DNA from: Chryseobacterium sp. MA9
GTDB taxonomy: Bacteria > Bacteroidota > Bacteroidia > Flavobacteriales > Weeksellaceae
DNA length: 64,000 nucleotides
NCBI RefSeq assembly: GCF_024399315.1
Contig: NZ_CP075170.1
Location: 868,001 to 932,000, forward strand
Direction: 5' to 3'
The notes beneath the pieces are model-generated. The model saw only the letters and a program-made list of their open reading frames with translations. It was not told the DNA's origin and did not search any database. The position numbers and the translations under genes were made by a program. Positions 1-10,927 of this stretch are shown piece after piece; positions within the stretch are counted from its first letter, which is position 1; each line of letters starts with the position of its first letter.

Positions 1-85
1 TAATTTAATTTGATTCAAATATTGAAAAATTGAAAAATTCCGTTACTATATTAACTTTTGAATCCTTCAATCTTTTAATTTTAAA

Positions 86-2005
86 TTATATGGCTGCCTC
101 CTTTTTAAAGTAAGCAACGAAATCCTCCAGTTTCATCACTCCAAGATCTCCTTCTCCACGTCTTCTTACAGAAATCGTGCCTTCTTTTTCTTCATTTTCT
201 CCCACTACAAGCATGAAAGGAATCTTATTCAATTCTGCATCACGGATCTTCTTACCCGTCTTCTCGTTTCTGTCATCAATCTGACCGCTAATATCGTGAT
301 TTTCCAAAAATTGTGAAACTTTTTTTGAATAATCTACATATTTTTCACTGATCGGTAGAATAATAAACTGATCCGGGCTCAGCCATAATGGGAAATCACC
401 TGCTGTATTTTCCAGCAAAATAGCAATGAAACGCTCCATAGAACCAAATGGTGCTCTGTGGATCATTACCGGTCTGTGTTTTTCATTATCATTTCCGATA
501 TAATGAAGATCAAATCTTTCAGGAAGGTTATAATCTACCTGGATGGTTCCCAGCTGCCATTTTCTTCCCAAAGCATCTTTCACCATGAAGTCAAGTTTAG
601 GACCATAGAATGCGGCTTCACCATATTCTACAACTGTTTTTAATCCTTTCTTCTGAGCTGCATTGATGATTGCGCTTTCTGCTTTCTCCCAATTTTCATC
701 AGAACCGATATATTTTTCTCTGTTTTCAGGATCTCTTAAAGATACCTGCGTTACAAAGTCTTCAAAACCTAATGATTTGAAAACATAAAGAGTTAAATCA
801 ATTACTTTTTCAAACTCTTCAGAAAGCTGATCCGGAGTACAGAAAAGGTGGGCATCATCCTGAGTAAATCCACGAACTCTCGTTAAACCGTGAAGCTCTC
901 CACTTTGCTCATATCTGTATACTGTACCGAATTCTGCATATCTCTTAGGCAAATCTCTGTAGCTCCATTGTGAAGTTTTATAAATTTCACAGTGGTGAGG
1001 GCAGTTCATTGGCTTCAGCAAAAATTCTTCTCCTTCATTCGGCGTTTTGATCGGCTGGAAGCTGTCTGCTCCATATTTATCCCAGTGTCCTGAAGTTACA
1101 TACAATTCTTTTGCTCCGATGTGAGGAGACATTACGAATTCATAACCTCCTTTTTTCTGAGCCTCAGAAAGGAAATTTTCCAATTTTCTTCTTAAAGCAG
1201 TACCTTTTGGTAACCAAAGTGGTAAACCGGCACCTACTTTTTCAGAGAATGCAAAAATTCCAAGTTCTTTACCTAATTTTCTGTGATCTCTTCTTTTAGC
1301 TTCCTCCAATCTTTCAAGATATTCAGTAAGATCTTTCTGCTTAGGGAAAGAAATACCATATACTCTTGTCAATTGAGGGTTCTTTTCATTTCCTCTCCAA
1401 TAAGCTCCTGCTGCATTTAAAATTTTAACTGCCTTTACAATTCCCGTATTCGGAATATGGCCGCCACGACATAAGTCTGTGAAATTATCATGCGTTACAA
1501 AAGTGATTTCTCCATCATTAAGATTAGAGATCAGTTCTACTTTGTAAGGATTGTCTGCATATGTTTTTAAAGCATCTTCTTTAGAAACCGGATAAAGAGA
1601 GAATGTAGATCCTTTCTTTGCGTTTTCTAAGATCTTTTTCTCAATCTTTTCAAAATCTTTTTCAGATAAGCTTTCATCCCCGAAATCTACATCATAGTAG
1701 AATCCACTTTCGATGGCAGGGCCAATCGTCAACTTAGCATTAGGATAAAACTCAAGGATAGCCTGTGCCAAAAGGTGGGCAGAAGAGTGCCAGAAAGCCT
1801 TCTTTCCAAGATCATCATTCCAGGTCAAAAGCTGTACCGTAGAATCCGTGGTTATAGGTGTGGTTGTTTCTACTTGTTTGTCATTAACAATTGCGGAAAT
1901 GGTGTTTCTAGCCAATCCCTCGCTTATAGATTTTGCCACATCTAGAGGAGTCACTGCTCCCTCGAATTCTTTGACACTATTGTCTGGAAGTGTAATTTTT
2001 ATCAT
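86..2005 (-). CDS. thrS: Threonyl-tRNA synthetase
   Basis: Cytoplasmic class II aminoacyl-tRNA synthetase that charges tRNA-Thr with threonine. The 639 residues match the usual full length. In order they show an N-terminal TGS domain (about 1-60), the editing domain with the [10 protein letters not shown] and CRGGH metal-binding motifs, the catalytic core with NCPHHCEIY (zinc Cys) and the motif 2 stretch [16 protein letters not shown], motif 3 [11 protein letters not shown], and a C-terminal anticodon-binding domain. The ATG at 2005 gives a normal TGS start ([11 protein letters not shown]). The gene stands alone and is divergent from the dipeptidase at 2249. I saw no T-box-like leader in the 243 bp upstream. 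Confidence 0.97.
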   Translation of the reverse strand: MIKITLPDNSVKEFEGAVTPLDVAKSISEGLARNTISAIVNDKQVETTTPITTDSTVQLLTWNDDLGKKAFWHSSAHLLAQAILEFYPNAKLTIGPAIESGFYYDVDFGDESLSEKDFEKIEKKILENAKKGSTFSLYPVSKEDALKTYADNPYKVELISNLNDGEITFVTHDNFTDLCRGGHIPNTGIVKAVKILNAAGAYWRGNEKNPQLTRVYGISFPKQKDLTEYLERLEEAKRRDHRKLGKELGIFAFSEKVGAGLPLWLPKGTALRRKLENFLSEAQKKGGYEFVMSPHIGAKELYVTSGHWDKYGADSFQPIKTPNEGEEFLLKPMNCPHHCEIYKTSQWSYRDLPKRYAEFGTVYRYEQSGELHGLTRVRGFTQDDAHLFCTPDQLSEEFEKVIDLTLYVFKSLGFEDFVTQVSLRDPENREKYIGSDENWEKAESAIINAAQKKGLKTVVEYGEAAFYGPKLDFMVKDALGRKWQLGTIQVDYNLPERFDLHYIGNDNEKHRPVMIHRAPFGSMERFIAILLENTAGDFPLWLSPDQFIILPISEKYVDYSKKVSQFLENHDISGQIDDRNEKTGKKIRDAELNKIPFMLVVGENEEKEGTISVRRRGEGDLGVMKLEDFVAYFKKEAAI

Positions 2006-2248
2006 TGTTTACTAAGAAATTTTAAGATGCAAAAATACGGATTTTTTAGATAAAATACTATATTAGCACATATTTAGAATGAGAATTAATATTAAAAAAT
2101 GAAAAAAAGATGCTGGTTTTTGTCTCATCGAATTCCATATTCGGTTTATCATAGAAAAATACTTCAGAATTTCCCGTTTTTATTTCCTTGCTATTAAGAC
2201 TCATTTTCTTTTTGAAACTCTTTAAAAACAAACAAATTACACTTCAAT

Positions 2249-3223
2249 ATGAATACTATAAATGTTGATTTGCACTGCGATTTGCTTTATTACCTGTTAG
2301 GATCCGGTTCTACAATTGATGATAAAGAACTGGGCTGTTCGTTGCCTTATTTACAGGATGGAAATGTAAAACTTCAGATCATGGCGATGTATGCAGGAAC
2401 AGGAGCGGATAGTACAGTTTACGGCCTGGAACAAAGTAAATTATTTTCAAGCCTGATTAAAAACGAGAATTTTTTCCTTTTTAATCATGATAATTATGAA
2501 GCTTCGGAAAATAAAAATCGAGTAGGAGTCATTGCATCTATTGAAAATGCATCTGCTTTCTGTGATGAGAATCAAAGTCTTGATTCCGGATTCAAAAACC
2601 TGGAAGCTATTATTGAAAATACCCAAAAAGTCCTTTATATTGGCATTACTCATCATCTTGAAAACCGTTTCGGAGGTGGAAATAATGCAACAGCAGGTTT
2701 AAAAGATGACGGAAAAGCTTTACTCGATTATATTGCAGACCGGAAAATTGCTATTGACTTAGCACACACAAGTGATCAGCTGGCTTATGATATCTTCACT
2801 TATATTGATCAGAGAAATTACTCAATTCCTATTCTGGCAAGCCATTCTAACTATAGATCTGTTTATAAAAGCAACAGGAACCTTCCTGATGAACTGGCGA
2901 AGGAAGTCATTAAAAGAAAAGGTTTGATTGGACTTAATTTTGTGAAGGATTATGTAGATCTTGAAAATCCCAAGAGGCTTTATGAACACATCCAATATGG
3001 ATTGGATCTTGGCGGAGAAGACAGTATTGCTTATGGAGCAGACTATTTTTATTGGAAAGATCATCCGGACAAATCCCGTCATCCTTTTTTCTTCCCTGAA
3101 CATTCCAATGCATCTGTATATCCACAGCTTAATAAGGAAATTGAAGAACGATTTTCAGCTGAACTGTTAGAAAAAATAAGCCATAGAAATGCTCTGAATT
3201 TTATTGAGAATATATATAAATAA
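2249..3223 (+). CDS. Dipeptidase, peptidase M19 (membrane/renal dipeptidase family)
   Basis: Probable zinc-dependent dipeptidase of family M19, a TIM-barrel amidohydrolase that cleaves dipeptides. Visible metal-site motifs are DLHCDLLYY near the N terminus (HxD), IENAS (bridging Glu), ITHH, DLAHTS and ASHSN. The 324-residue length fits the short cytoplasmic bacterial forms, and there is no signal peptide. It is monocistronic, divergent from thrS and convergent with the helical protein at 3399. Substrate preference cannot be read from the sequence. Confidence 0.88.
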   Translation: MNTINVDLHCDLLYYLLGSGSTIDDKELGCSLPYLQDGNVKLQIMAMYAGTGADSTVYGLEQSKLFSSLIKNENFFLFNHDNYEASENKNRVGVIASIENASAFCDENQSLDSGFKNLEAIIENTQKVLYIGITHHLENRFGGGNNATAGLKDDGKALLDYIADRKIAIDLAHTSDQLAYDIFTYIDQRNYSIPILASHSNYRSVYKSNRNLPDELAKEVIKRKGLIGLNFVKDYVDLENPKRLYEHIQYGLDLGGEDSIAYGADYFYWKDHPDKSRHPFFFPEHSNASVYPQLNKEIEERFSAELLEKISHRNALNFIENIYK

Positions 3224-3398
3224 AACAGAATATAAGATAATTTTATTCTCTTGCTGATTTAGCTGATTGCACAAACGCAATAAAACAACAGCAGAATCAG
3301 CAAAAGATTTTTTAAAAAACTAACAGTTTTTAGTATTCAATTTTACATTAGATAAATAAGTGTAATTGTTTTAAATATAATTCTTTAGTGTGTTTTAA

Positions 3399-4943
3399 TT
3401 AATGCTTTCTTTTATATTTTACTTTCTGTTTGATAATTTCAATTACATCTACATTCTGTACTTTAGATTTGATCCATCCATGAATATCAATATAAAATAA
3501 TGACCGTCTGTAATATTCATTTTTAGAAAACGCTTCCAGCTTTTTATCAAAACTTTCAAATGCTTTCTGCCTTTGATCCAAAACCTGATTATTAAGATTC
3601 TTAAAAAACTGAATGCTCTCAAAATGGAACTCTTCCGGCTTTTTCATTTTTTTAGCAAATTTTAAAGTAGAAGTGATAAATTCATCATAATCTTCATCAT
3701 TGCCTGACTCATATTTTGCCATTAAAATCAGAATCCTGGTATGGAACAGTAGATCTTCCTGTACATTTCCCTTAGACTCTATGACCCTCATAGAATATTC
3801 AATCGATTTTTCGAACATTTTACTGCCGAAAAACATAGCGGCCATTTTCAGATAGAGAATCATAAAATGGTGTTCATCAATTCTTTCTCTGAGTTTTTCC
3901 ATTTTTAATTCAACTTCAGGAATAAGCTTGGTTCCTGTAAAAAATTCCCCTTTTACAAAGTGGATATTCATCAGCGTATTATAATGGGTAAGAAAAATAA
4001 GAGACTGAAGATTCTCATTCTGGATAAAATTCTCCGCATGTACCATTTTATTAAAATTCGCGAAATGCTCCTCCAGAATATCAATATTTCCATACAAAAA
4101 CAGGATCTTCAATAGATACGTATTCCCTTTAATATACCAAACCGGGTGGCTGTATATCATTTCAGGCTTTTTATGAAAAAGATCAACCCACTGATAAGCA
4201 TATTTCAAGGTATATTTATAATCCTGCAACAGCTGGTTTTTCCAGACATGAGCTTTATAATACCAAAGTTTTTCAGTGAAGTTTAGCTTTTCAGGGTCTA
4301 TATTTTTAATTTGGGCATTAAAAACATCCATCACTTCCTGCCGGTCTGTATCATTTTTTACATAGCCGTGGGTAAGCATTTCACTATATAATTTTAGAGA
4401 AAGATTAGACAGTTTTGTGGTATAACGATTCTGTTTGCTGATCTCCTGAGATTGTTTGATAAGCTCTTCGGCGCGGCCTTCAATACTTCGGGTAATGAAT
4501 TGTGATTCAATTACTTTTTCAAGGTCTATGATTTCAGAAGCGATACTTTTTTCATCCAGTTCCAGTGCAGACTGCTTCGTTTTGTCCAATATCTTTAGAG
4601 CCTGCTTGTAAAGTCCTTTCTGATACAGAATATTGGCAAAATCCAACTGTTCACGAAGTTGAATTCTATAGTTCTGATGGCTCGGGTTCATACGAAGGCT
4701 TACGAGAATCTGTTTGTAAAGATGGGCTTTAAGATTGGAAAGCTGTTGTTTGGTAGAGATTTTTTTCTCAATAATTACACTTTCATCATATTCCTTCATT
4801 TTATCCATTTCGGAAAAGAGCAGCAGAAATTTGGCATCTACATTAATTCCGAGACGGTTCACATATAACTTAAACTGTCGTTTTTCAGAGGTGGTCAATG
4901 ACTTTACCAATACAAACAAAAAATCTTTCTGCAATTCTGCCAT
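3399..4943 (-). CDS. Alpha-helical protein of unknown function, possibly TPR-like
   Basis: I do not recognise a named family. The 514 residues are almost entirely predicted helix, rich in Lys, Glu, Leu and Tyr, with repeated helix pairs of about 35-40 residues (for example LYKQALKILDKTKQSALELD). That pattern suggests a TPR-like alpha-solenoid. There is no signal peptide or membrane segment, so it is probably cytoplasmic. It is divergent from leuA with 148 bp between the starts. An adaptor or scaffold role would be inference only. Confidence 0.8.
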   Translation of the reverse strand: MAELQKDFLFVLVKSLTTSEKRQFKLYVNRLGINVDAKFLLLFSEMDKMKEYDESVIIEKKISTKQQLSNLKAHLYKQILVSLRMNPSHQNYRIQLREQLDFANILYQKGLYKQALKILDKTKQSALELDEKSIASEIIDLEKVIESQFITRSIEGRAEELIKQSQEISKQNRYTTKLSNLSLKLYSEMLTHGYVKNDTDRQEVMDVFNAQIKNIDPEKLNFTEKLWYYKAHVWKNQLLQDYKYTLKYAYQWVDLFHKKPEMIYSHPVWYIKGNTYLLKILFLYGNIDILEEHFANFNKMVHAENFIQNENLQSLIFLTHYNTLMNIHFVKGEFFTGTKLIPEVELKMEKLRERIDEHHFMILYLKMAAMFFGSKMFEKSIEYSMRVIESKGNVQEDLLFHTRILILMAKYESGNDEDYDEFITSTLKFAKKMKKPEEFHFESIQFFKNLNNQVLDQRQKAFESFDKKLEAFSKNEYYRRSLFYIDIHGWIKSKVQNVDVIEIIKQKVKYKRKH

Positions 4944-5091
4944 TGTAAATTTTTATAAATTAAAACACTGATTAATAAATGGATACGATTGTTTTTTCAA
5001 CTGTTGAATATTGTAATTTTCAAAAAAATTGAAAATGAGAAAATATTGCAAACAGTAGTTTTGAACCAAAATTAAGTAAAAAACTTCACTT

Positions 5092-6255
5092 ATGGATTCC
5101 GAAAAAATTGAAATTTTTGATACAACACTAAGAGATGGGGAGCAGGTTCCGGGATGTAAACTAAATACGGAACAAAAACTGATTATAGCTGAAAGGCTTG
5201 ATGAGCTAGGGATTGATATCATTGAAGCAGGATTTCCAATTTCCAGTCCCGGAGATTTTGAATCTGTTTCAGAAATTTCAAAACTGGTAAGAAAAGCTAA
5301 AGTATGCGGGCTGACAAGAGCAAATAAAAAAGATATTGATACCGCAGCGGAAGCACTGAAGTATGCAAAGAGACCAAGAATACACACCGGAATCGGAACT
5401 TCCGATTCTCACATTAAATATAAATTCAACTCAACAAGAGAAGATATTATTGAAAGAGCTACGGAGGCTGTAAGGTATGCCAAAACTTATGTGGAAGACG
5501 TAGAATTTTATGCTGAAGATGCAGGGAGAACAGACAATGAATACCTGGCACAGGTTTGTGAGGCAGTTATCAAAGCAGGAGCTACTGTGCTGAATATTCC
5601 TGATACAACCGGATATTGCCTACCGGAAGAGTATGGTCAGAAAATAAAATACCTGCGAGAAAATGTAAAAGGAATTGAAAAAGCGGTGCTTTCATGCCAT
5701 TGCCACAATGATCTTGGACTAGCTACTGCCAATTCTATTGCCGGAGCCATCAACGGAGCCCGCCAGATTGAATGTACAATCAATGGATTAGGGGAAAGAG
5801 CTGGTAATACGGCGTTGGAAGAAGTCGTCATGATTTTAAAACAGCATAAAGATTTGAACCTGCATACCGATGTGAATTCCAGAATGCTGAATGAAATGAG
5901 TGCAATGGTCTCTGATCTGATGGGGATGTCTGTACAGCCCAATAAAGCTATTGTAGGGGCTAATGCCTTTGCTCACAGCTCAGGAATTCATCAGGATGGT
6001 GTAATTAAAAACAGAGAAACATATGAAATCATTGATCCTGCGGAAGTAGGAGTGAATGCTTCTTCAATTATTCTTACAGCCAGAAGCGGTCGTTCGGCAT
6101 TGGCTTATCGTTTTAAGCATATCGGTTACGAGGTTACCAAAAATGAGCTTGATTATTTATATCAGGAATTTTTGAAAATTGCTGACCTTAAAAAAGAAAT
6201 AGGCAACGATGACCTAAGCATGATGATGGATTCTTTCAGTAGAAAAATAGGATAG
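5092..6255 (+). CDS. leuA: 2-isopropylmalate synthase, short form
   Basis: First committed enzyme of leucine synthesis; condenses acetyl-CoA with 2-oxoisovalerate. The HMGL-like TIM barrel is complete: [13 protein letters not shown] near residue 9, [13 protein letters not shown] with the metal-binding His residues, and HSSGIHQDG. At 387 residues it lacks the roughly 120-130-residue C-terminal regulatory domain that carries leucine feedback in the ~510-residue LeuA enzymes. It leads leuACDB with a 30-bp gap to leuC. A homocitrate or related synthase would be the alternative by length alone, but the operon context makes LeuA by far the best call. Confidence 0.93.
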   Translation: MDSEKIEIFDTTLRDGEQVPGCKLNTEQKLIIAERLDELGIDIIEAGFPISSPGDFESVSEISKLVRKAKVCGLTRANKKDIDTAAEALKYAKRPRIHTGIGTSDSHIKYKFNSTREDIIERATEAVRYAKTYVEDVEFYAEDAGRTDNEYLAQVCEAVIKAGATVLNIPDTTGYCLPEEYGQKIKYLRENVKGIEKAVLSCHCHNDLGLATANSIAGAINGARQIECTINGLGERAGNTALEEVVMILKQHKDLNLHTDVNSRMLNEMSAMVSDLMGMSVQPNKAIVGANAFAHSSGIHQDGVIKNRETYEIIDPAEVGVNASSIILTARSGRSALAYRFKHIGYEVTKNELDYLYQEFLKIADLKKEIGNDDLSMMMDSFSRKIG

Positions 6256-6285
6256 GTTTGATGTAAAATCAAGATAAAGTAAACA

Positions 6286-7674
6286 ATGAACAACAGTAAA
6301 AAGACACTTTTTGATAAAGTTTGGGACGCTCACGTGGTAGAAACCATTCCTGACGGACCTCAGATCATTTATATAGACAAACATCTTATCCATGAGGTAA
6401 CAAGTCCTCAGGCCTTTGCAGAACTGGAATCCAGAAATCTGGAAATATTCAGACCAGAACAGATTGTAGCTACTGCAGATCACAATGTTCCTACTTTGCA
6501 TCAGGAACAGCCGATTAGAGACGAACTTTCAAGAAATCAGGTAGAACAGCTTACGGAAAACTGTAAGAAAAATAATATTGAGCTTTTCGGATTAGGGCAT
6601 CAATATCAGGGAATTGTTCATATCATTGCTCCGGAATTAGGAATTACCCAGCCGGGGATGAGTATTGTGTGTGGTGACAGCCATACATCTACGCATGGAG
6701 CATTTGGATCTATTGCTTTTGGTATTGGAACCAGCCAGGTTGCGCAGGTATTTGCGAGCCAGTGTCTGCTGTTGAACAAGCCAAAATCAATGAGGATTAC
6801 AGTCAATGGCAAATTGAATGAAAATGTTCAGCCTAAAGATGTGATTCTTTATATCATTTCAAAAATAGGAACAGACGGAGGAACAGGATATTTCTGTGAA
6901 TATGCAGGAAATGTATTTGAAGAAATGTCAATGGAAGGAAGAATGACAGTCTGTAACATGAGTATTGAAATGGGTGCCAGAGGCGGAATGATTGCTCCTG
7001 ATGAAACCACTTTTGAGTACGTACAGGGAAGAAAATTCGCTCCAAAAGGAGAAGACTGGCATGAAAAAGTAGCTTATTGGAGAACCCTGAAAACAGATGA
7101 AGGAGCTGTTTTTGATGAAGAACTAAGTTTTGATGCTTCAGATATCTATCCAATGATTACTTACGGGACTAACCCTGGAATGGGTATTTCAATCCGTGAA
7201 GTTATTCCGGCGCCTCAGAACGAATCTGAAGAAAAAGCATTGAAATATATGGGACTGGAAGCCGGACAGGCAGTTAACAGTATTAAAGTTAACTATGTTT
7301 TCATAGGAAGCTGTACCAATGCAAGAATAGAAGATTTCCGTTCTGCGGCCCAGTATATTAAAGGAAAAAACAAATCTGATGCTGTAAAAGCACTGATTGT
7401 TCCCGGTTCTCAACAGGTGGTAAAACAGATTTATGAGGAAGGTTTAGATAAAATATTCAATGATGCAGGATTTCAGATCCGCCAGCCGGGATGTTCAGCA
7501 TGTCTGGCGATGAATGATGATAAAATTCCGGAAGGAGAGTATTGTGTTTCCACTTCCAACAGAAACTTTGAAGGCAGACAAGGACAAGGTGCAAGGACGA
7601 TTCTTGCCAGTCCGCTTACTGCAGCAAAAGCAGCAATAGAAGGTAAAATTTCGGCTTTTGAAAGTTTAAACTAA
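6286..7674 (+). CDS. leuC: 3-isopropylmalate dehydratase, large subunit
   Basis: Aconitase-family large subunit that isomerises 2- to 3-isopropylmalate together with LeuD. The iron-sulfur cluster ligands are visible as [13 protein letters not shown] and the [10 protein letters not shown] pair. The substrate-binding stretch [13 protein letters not shown] is also intact. Its 462 residues are typical. It lies 30 bp after leuA and 15 bp before leuD, consistent with one transcript and a heterodimeric product. Confidence 0.97.
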   Translation: MNNSKKTLFDKVWDAHVVETIPDGPQIIYIDKHLIHEVTSPQAFAELESRNLEIFRPEQIVATADHNVPTLHQEQPIRDELSRNQVEQLTENCKKNNIELFGLGHQYQGIVHIIAPELGITQPGMSIVCGDSHTSTHGAFGSIAFGIGTSQVAQVFASQCLLLNKPKSMRITVNGKLNENVQPKDVILYIISKIGTDGGTGYFCEYAGNVFEEMSMEGRMTVCNMSIEMGARGGMIAPDETTFEYVQGRKFAPKGEDWHEKVAYWRTLKTDEGAVFDEELSFDASDIYPMITYGTNPGMGISIREVIPAPQNESEEKALKYMGLEAGQAVNSIKVNYVFIGSCTNARIEDFRSAAQYIKGKNKSDAVKALIVPGSQQVVKQIYEEGLDKIFNDAGFQIRQPGCSACLAMNDDKIPEGEYCVSTSNRNFEGRQGQGARTILASPLTAAKAAIEGKISAFESLN

Positions 7675-7689
7675 ACAGATTAAGAGTAC

Positions 7690-8298
7690 ATGCAAAAATT
7701 AGTTGTTTTAAAATCCCGCGCAGTTCCATTGCCGGCAGAAAATATAGATACAGACCAGATTATTCCGGCAAGATTCCTGAAAAGTATAGACAGAAAAGGT
7801 TTCGGAGAAAACCTGTTCAGAGACTGGAGGTTCAATATTCATACAGGAGAACCTAATCCAGACTTTGTTTTAAACAATCCTAAATTCGATGGTGAGATTC
7901 TGGTAGCAGGAAATAACTTCGGTTGTGGAAGCAGCCGTGAACATGCAGCCTGGTCTTTGACGGATTATGGTTTTAAAGTAATTGTTTCCAGTTATTTCGC
8001 TGATATCTTCAAGGGAAATGCTCTGAATAACGGACTTCTTCCTGTAAAAGTTTCTGAAGAATTTTTAAAAGAAATTTTAGAAGGAATCAATGAAAATCCC
8101 GACAATGAAATTGCTATTGATGTGGAACTACAGTCTATCAGCTTCAAAGACACTACTGAAACCTTTGAAATCGATTCTTACAAAAAAATATGTCTGCTAA
8201 ACGGCTATGACGATATTGATTTTTTAATCAGCAGAAAGCAGACGATCACAAATTTTGAACTAAAGACACAAAAAACAAATGAACAACAATTATTTTAA
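7690..8298 (+). CDS. leuD: 3-isopropylmalate dehydratase, small subunit
   Basis: Swivelling-domain subunit of isopropylmalate isomerase; completes the active site of LeuC. Motifs [14 protein letters not shown] near the N terminus and [13 protein letters not shown] in the middle are diagnostic. 202 residues is the expected length. The last 20 bp overlap the start of leuB in another frame, which indicates translational coupling within the operon. Confidence 0.96.
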   Translation: MQKLVVLKSRAVPLPAENIDTDQIIPARFLKSIDRKGFGENLFRDWRFNIHTGEPNPDFVLNNPKFDGEILVAGNNFGCGSSREHAAWSLTDYGFKVIVSSYFADIFKGNALNNGLLPVKVSEEFLKEILEGINENPDNEIAIDVELQSISFKDTTETFEIDSYKKICLLNGYDDIDFLISRKQTITNFELKTQKTNEQQLF

Positions 8299-9403
8299 AA
8301 TCGCGGTTCTTCCCGGCGATGGGATTGGCCCGGAAATCATCAGTGAAAGCATTAAAATATTAGATGTTATTGCTGAAGCTTTTCAATGTAAATTCCATTT
8401 TGACTATGGATTAATTGGGGCAGAAGCTATTTTTAAAACAGGAAATCCTTTGCCTGAAGAGACTTTAAAAATCTGTAAAGAATCTGATGCCGTACTTTTC
8501 GGAGCTATTGGTGATCCGGTTTTTGATAATAATCCTGAAGCAAAAGTAAGACCGGAACAAGGGTTGTTGAAACTTCGCAAAGAGCTGGGGTTGTTTGCGA
8601 ACATTCGTCCTCTAAAAACCTATGCTTCTTTAATTGATAAAAGTCCGCTCAAAAGAGAGATTATTGAAGGAGCTGATATCCAGATTTTCAGAGAACTGGT
8701 AAGCGGAATCTATTTTGGCGAAAAATTTACAGATCCCGACGGAGCGTATGCTTATGATGTCTGCAAATACAGCCGTGAAGATATTATTCCGATTGCGCAT
8801 ATGGCATTTCAGGAAGCTCAGAAAAGAAAGAAAAAGCTTACCCTTATTGATAAAGCGAATGTGCTGGATACTTCAAGATTATGGAGAAAAACATGCCAGG
8901 AAATTGCACCAGAATATCCTGATGTGCAGCTTGATTATATGTTTGTAGATAATGCAGCTATGCAGCTGATTCTTAATCCTAAGCATTTTGATGTTATTTT
9001 GACTGAAAATATGTTTGGCGACATTATTTCTGATGAAGCAAGTGTAATTGGAGGGTCTATCGGATTGCTGCCATCTGCTTCGGTAGGAGAGAAAAATGCT
9101 TTGTTTGAGCCTATTCATGGATCTTATCCTCAGGCCAAAGGAAAAGGAATTGCCAATCCTGTTGCCTCTATTTTAAGTGTGGCCATGATGCTGGATCATC
9201 TTAATTTACAGGTTGCAGCAGATAAATTAAGACAATCTGTAGAACATGCTATTGAAAACAAGTATGTTACCATTGATCTTAATACCAAACAGTATTATTC
9301 AACAAGTGAAGTGGGAAGCTTTATTGCCGACCATATCAGATATTCTGAAAATTCATATTACAATTTTGAAAATATAAAGATCGGAAAATCAACCATTGTA
9401 TAG
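8279..9403 (+). CDS. leuB: 3-isopropylmalate dehydrogenase
   Basis: NAD-dependent oxidative decarboxylase that makes 2-oxoisocaproate, the leucine precursor. The isocitrate/isopropylmalate dehydrogenase signature [19 protein letters not shown] and the N-terminal GDGIGPEI are present, and 374 residues is normal. The start ATG lies inside the 3' end of leuD. The gene is followed about 30 bp later by a strong hairpin terminator, so it is the last gene of leuACDB. Confidence 0.97.
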   Translation: MNNNYFKIAVLPGDGIGPEIISESIKILDVIAEAFQCKFHFDYGLIGAEAIFKTGNPLPEETLKICKESDAVLFGAIGDPVFDNNPEAKVRPEQGLLKLRKELGLFANIRPLKTYASLIDKSPLKREIIEGADIQIFRELVSGIYFGEKFTDPDGAYAYDVCKYSREDIIPIAHMAFQEAQKRKKKLTLIDKANVLDTSRLWRKTCQEIAPEYPDVQLDYMFVDNAAMQLILNPKHFDVILTENMFGDIISDEASVIGGSIGLLPSASVGEKNALFEPIHGSYPQAKGKGIANPVASILSVAMMLDHLNLQVAADKLRQSVEHAIENKYVTIDLNTKQYYSTSEVGSFIADHIRYSENSYYNFENIKIGKSTIV

Positions 9404-9433
9404 AAACAAAAGTTCATTTAGATAGTTAGAAAG

Positions 9434-9472
9434 AAAAGTTCCGTCTCATACGAGGCGGAACTTTTCATTTTT
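9434..9472 (+). terminator. Terminator of the leuACDB operon
   Basis: A 14-bp stem (AAAAGTTCCGTCTC pairing with GAGGCGGAACTTTT, one G-T pair) with a 4-base loop region, followed by a T-rich tail. It sits between convergent leuB and the small gene at 9504, so it may serve both directions. Confidence 0.85.
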
Positions 9473-9503
9473 ACTTATTAATAAGCTTTATCAGCTATTT
9501 TTA

Positions 9504-9686
9504 CTATTTCGTATTATCCGTTTTTCCTGACTTGTTTTTTGAAGATTTCTGAATATCTTCTTTATCAATATCAGGTGGATTGGTTTTTTTGGATGCTGCA
9601 GGAATATTCTGGAAATCCTGGTTTTGCTTTTGGGTTTCTGCCGTGTTGGCAGATTCTTTTTTGTTGGTTTTTCCTTTTTTATCCAT
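9504..9686 (-). CDS. Small Lys/Asn/Gln-rich hydrophilic protein, unknown
   Basis: A 60-residue, highly charged, probably disordered protein (KGKTNKKESANTAETQKQNQ and similar runs) with no cysteine, signal peptide or membrane segment. I do not recognise it. Its reality is supported by a clean ATG and by a sigma-54-like promoter 35 bp upstream (9720-9738) resembling those before the porin genes. It could be a small stress-associated protein, but that is a guess. Confidence 0.6.
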   Translation of the reverse strand: MDKKGKTNKKESANTAETQKQNQDFQNIPAASKKTNPPDIDKEDIQKSSKNKSGKTDNTK

Positions 9687-9719
9687 GACTTTGAATTTTA
9701 AATAATATGGATAATATCA

Positions 9720-9738
9720 TTCAAAGGGTTTGCCAAAC
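9720..9738 (-). promoter_or_regulatory. Sigma-54-like -24/-12 element before the 60-residue gene
   Basis: Read on the minus strand the site is TTTGGCAAACCCTTTGAA. GG and the -12 dinucleotide GA are 10 bases apart, as in sigma-54 promoters, but the usual -12 GC is GA, as in two of the porin sites. It is about 35 bp upstream of the ATG at 9686. Confidence 0.4.
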
Positions 9739-9752
9739 AGAAATATTTTATC

Positions 9753-10358
9753 CTAAAGTCCCAGAATACCAATTTTTCCGGTTTTATCCTCAATAGTGTA
9801 ATTTAAAGCTTTTGCCAAAACGAAAACATTATTCAGGTTTTCCATCAATTGTTTACGCCCTTCACTTCTCAACTGATTTTGATCAATTGATTTTTCTGCA
9901 GTTTCCTTAGCTTTCTGAGTAACGTTTTTAATATCTTTTTCCGAAATTCTGTTGATAAAAGAATCATCTAAAGATTGAATCTCAACACTCGGAGTGATTC
10001 TGATCTCAGCATCAGGAAGTTCTGTAATAACCAGTTTTTTATTGATGGAATCTACTTCAATCTTCATTTTATTAAGATCATAAGAAACCTGTGCATTGGT
10101 CTTTGTATAAGTAATAATGCTGTTGCTGGAAACTTCTTTCCCGAATACTTCATAACCCATTTTGGTTTTCTGCATACTGGAAGTATTCTGTTCCATAACC
10201 ACCATTTTATTCATCTTGGAAATCTGATTGGTCAGGATATAATAATCCGACTGCTCAGTTTTAGTTCCAAAATTCAGACAGGATTTCAGACCAAAAAACA
10301 GAAGTACCATAGCGCCGGCACCGGCTGCAAAGGATAGTATTGTTCTATAATTTCTCAA
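9753..10358 (-). CDS. DUF4230 domain protein, membrane-anchored
   Basis: A 201-residue protein with a single N-terminal hydrophobic segment (about residues 7-25, AAGAGAMVLLFFGLKSCL) and a mostly beta-strand body that I match to DUF4230 (VSYDLNKMKIEVDSINKKLVITELPDAEI). The domain has no established function. It is probably anchored in the inner membrane and faces the periplasm. The stop lies 67 bp beyond the ATG of the next gene downstream, and the gene starts 3 bp after the thioredoxin-like gene's stop, so the three genes from 11395 down to 9753 probably form one operon. Confidence 0.72.
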   Translation of the reverse strand: MRNYRTILSFAAGAGAMVLLFFGLKSCLNFGTKTEQSDYYILTNQISKMNKMVVMEQNTSSMQKTKMGYEVFGKEVSSNSIITYTKTNAQVSYDLNKMKIEVDSINKKLVITELPDAEIRITPSVEIQSLDDSFINRISEKDIKNVTQKAKETAEKSIDQNQLRSEGRKQLMENLNNVFVLAKALNYTIEDKTGKIGILGL

Positions 10359-10361
10359 AAT

Positions 10362-10925
10362 CTATTTAAAAATTTCTTTAATAACAGAGGAATCGTTCTT
10401 TTTAAGAATTTCAACCAAATCTCTTTCAATGTAGCCTGTAGTAGGCATTTCTACAATTCTTCCAATCTCTTTTCCGTATCTTTTCAGGATAACGGTAGGG
10501 ACTTTCTGAAGGTTATAAAGACTTTCATCGCCGGTAGGAGATTCTTTCTTACGGTTTACGGCAATAATGTTTAATTTATTTTCCGGATAATTTACGGCTT
10601 CCAATATTTTCATCAGTCTCGGAAAATCTCTGTGGCTGTCTTCACACCATGTTCCCATAAAAACAATAATATCATACGTACCGATTTTCGCTTTTTTTAA
10701 TTCACTGACTGCTTTTTGGTCAAGAGCATATTCATCATGTTCCTTTACATACCAATCTGCATAAGGAGCTTTTAAAAACTGCTCTTTCAGTTGGTTTCCT
10801 AAAAGCATTTTGCCATCTTTCTGAGTTTCAACCTCGCGGTTTACTACTACTTTTTGAGCGTTTAGCTGTTGTGCAGCTAAAAATAAGCTTGAAAAGACAA
10901 CAATATTGGTAATAAATTTTTTCAT
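10362..10925 (-). CDS. Periplasmic thioredoxin-fold protein with a single active-site Cys
   Basis: An N-terminal signal peptide (cleavage likely after LAAQQLNA) is followed by a thioredoxin fold. The active-site loop is GTWCEDSHRDFPRL, that is C-x-x-S rather than C-x-x-C. The cis-Pro region is KVPTVILKRYG. A C-x-x-S site can form mixed disulfides but not a normal dithiol cycle, so a reductase of mixed disulfides or a non-redox binding role is possible. It is tightly linked with DUF4230 downstream and the pyrophosphohydrolase upstream (2-bp gap). Confidence 0.8.
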   Translation of the reverse strand: MKKFITNIVVFSSLFLAAQQLNAQKVVVNREVETQKDGKMLLGNQLKEQFLKAPYADWYVKEHDEYALDQKAVSELKKAKIGTYDIIVFMGTWCEDSHRDFPRLMKILEAVNYPENKLNIIAVNRKKESPTGDESLYNLQKVPTVILKRYGKEIGRIVEMPTTGYIERDLVEILKKNDSSVIKEIFK

Positions 10926-10927
10926 AA

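Noticed and set aside
5035..5058. MRKYCKQ mini-ORF before leuA as a leader peptide
   Set aside because: Contains no Leu codon and no attenuator hairpin was seen next to it.
4953..5387. 144-codon minus-strand ORF over the leuA start
   Set aside because: Overlaps conserved leuA codons and has no start signal or family resemblance.
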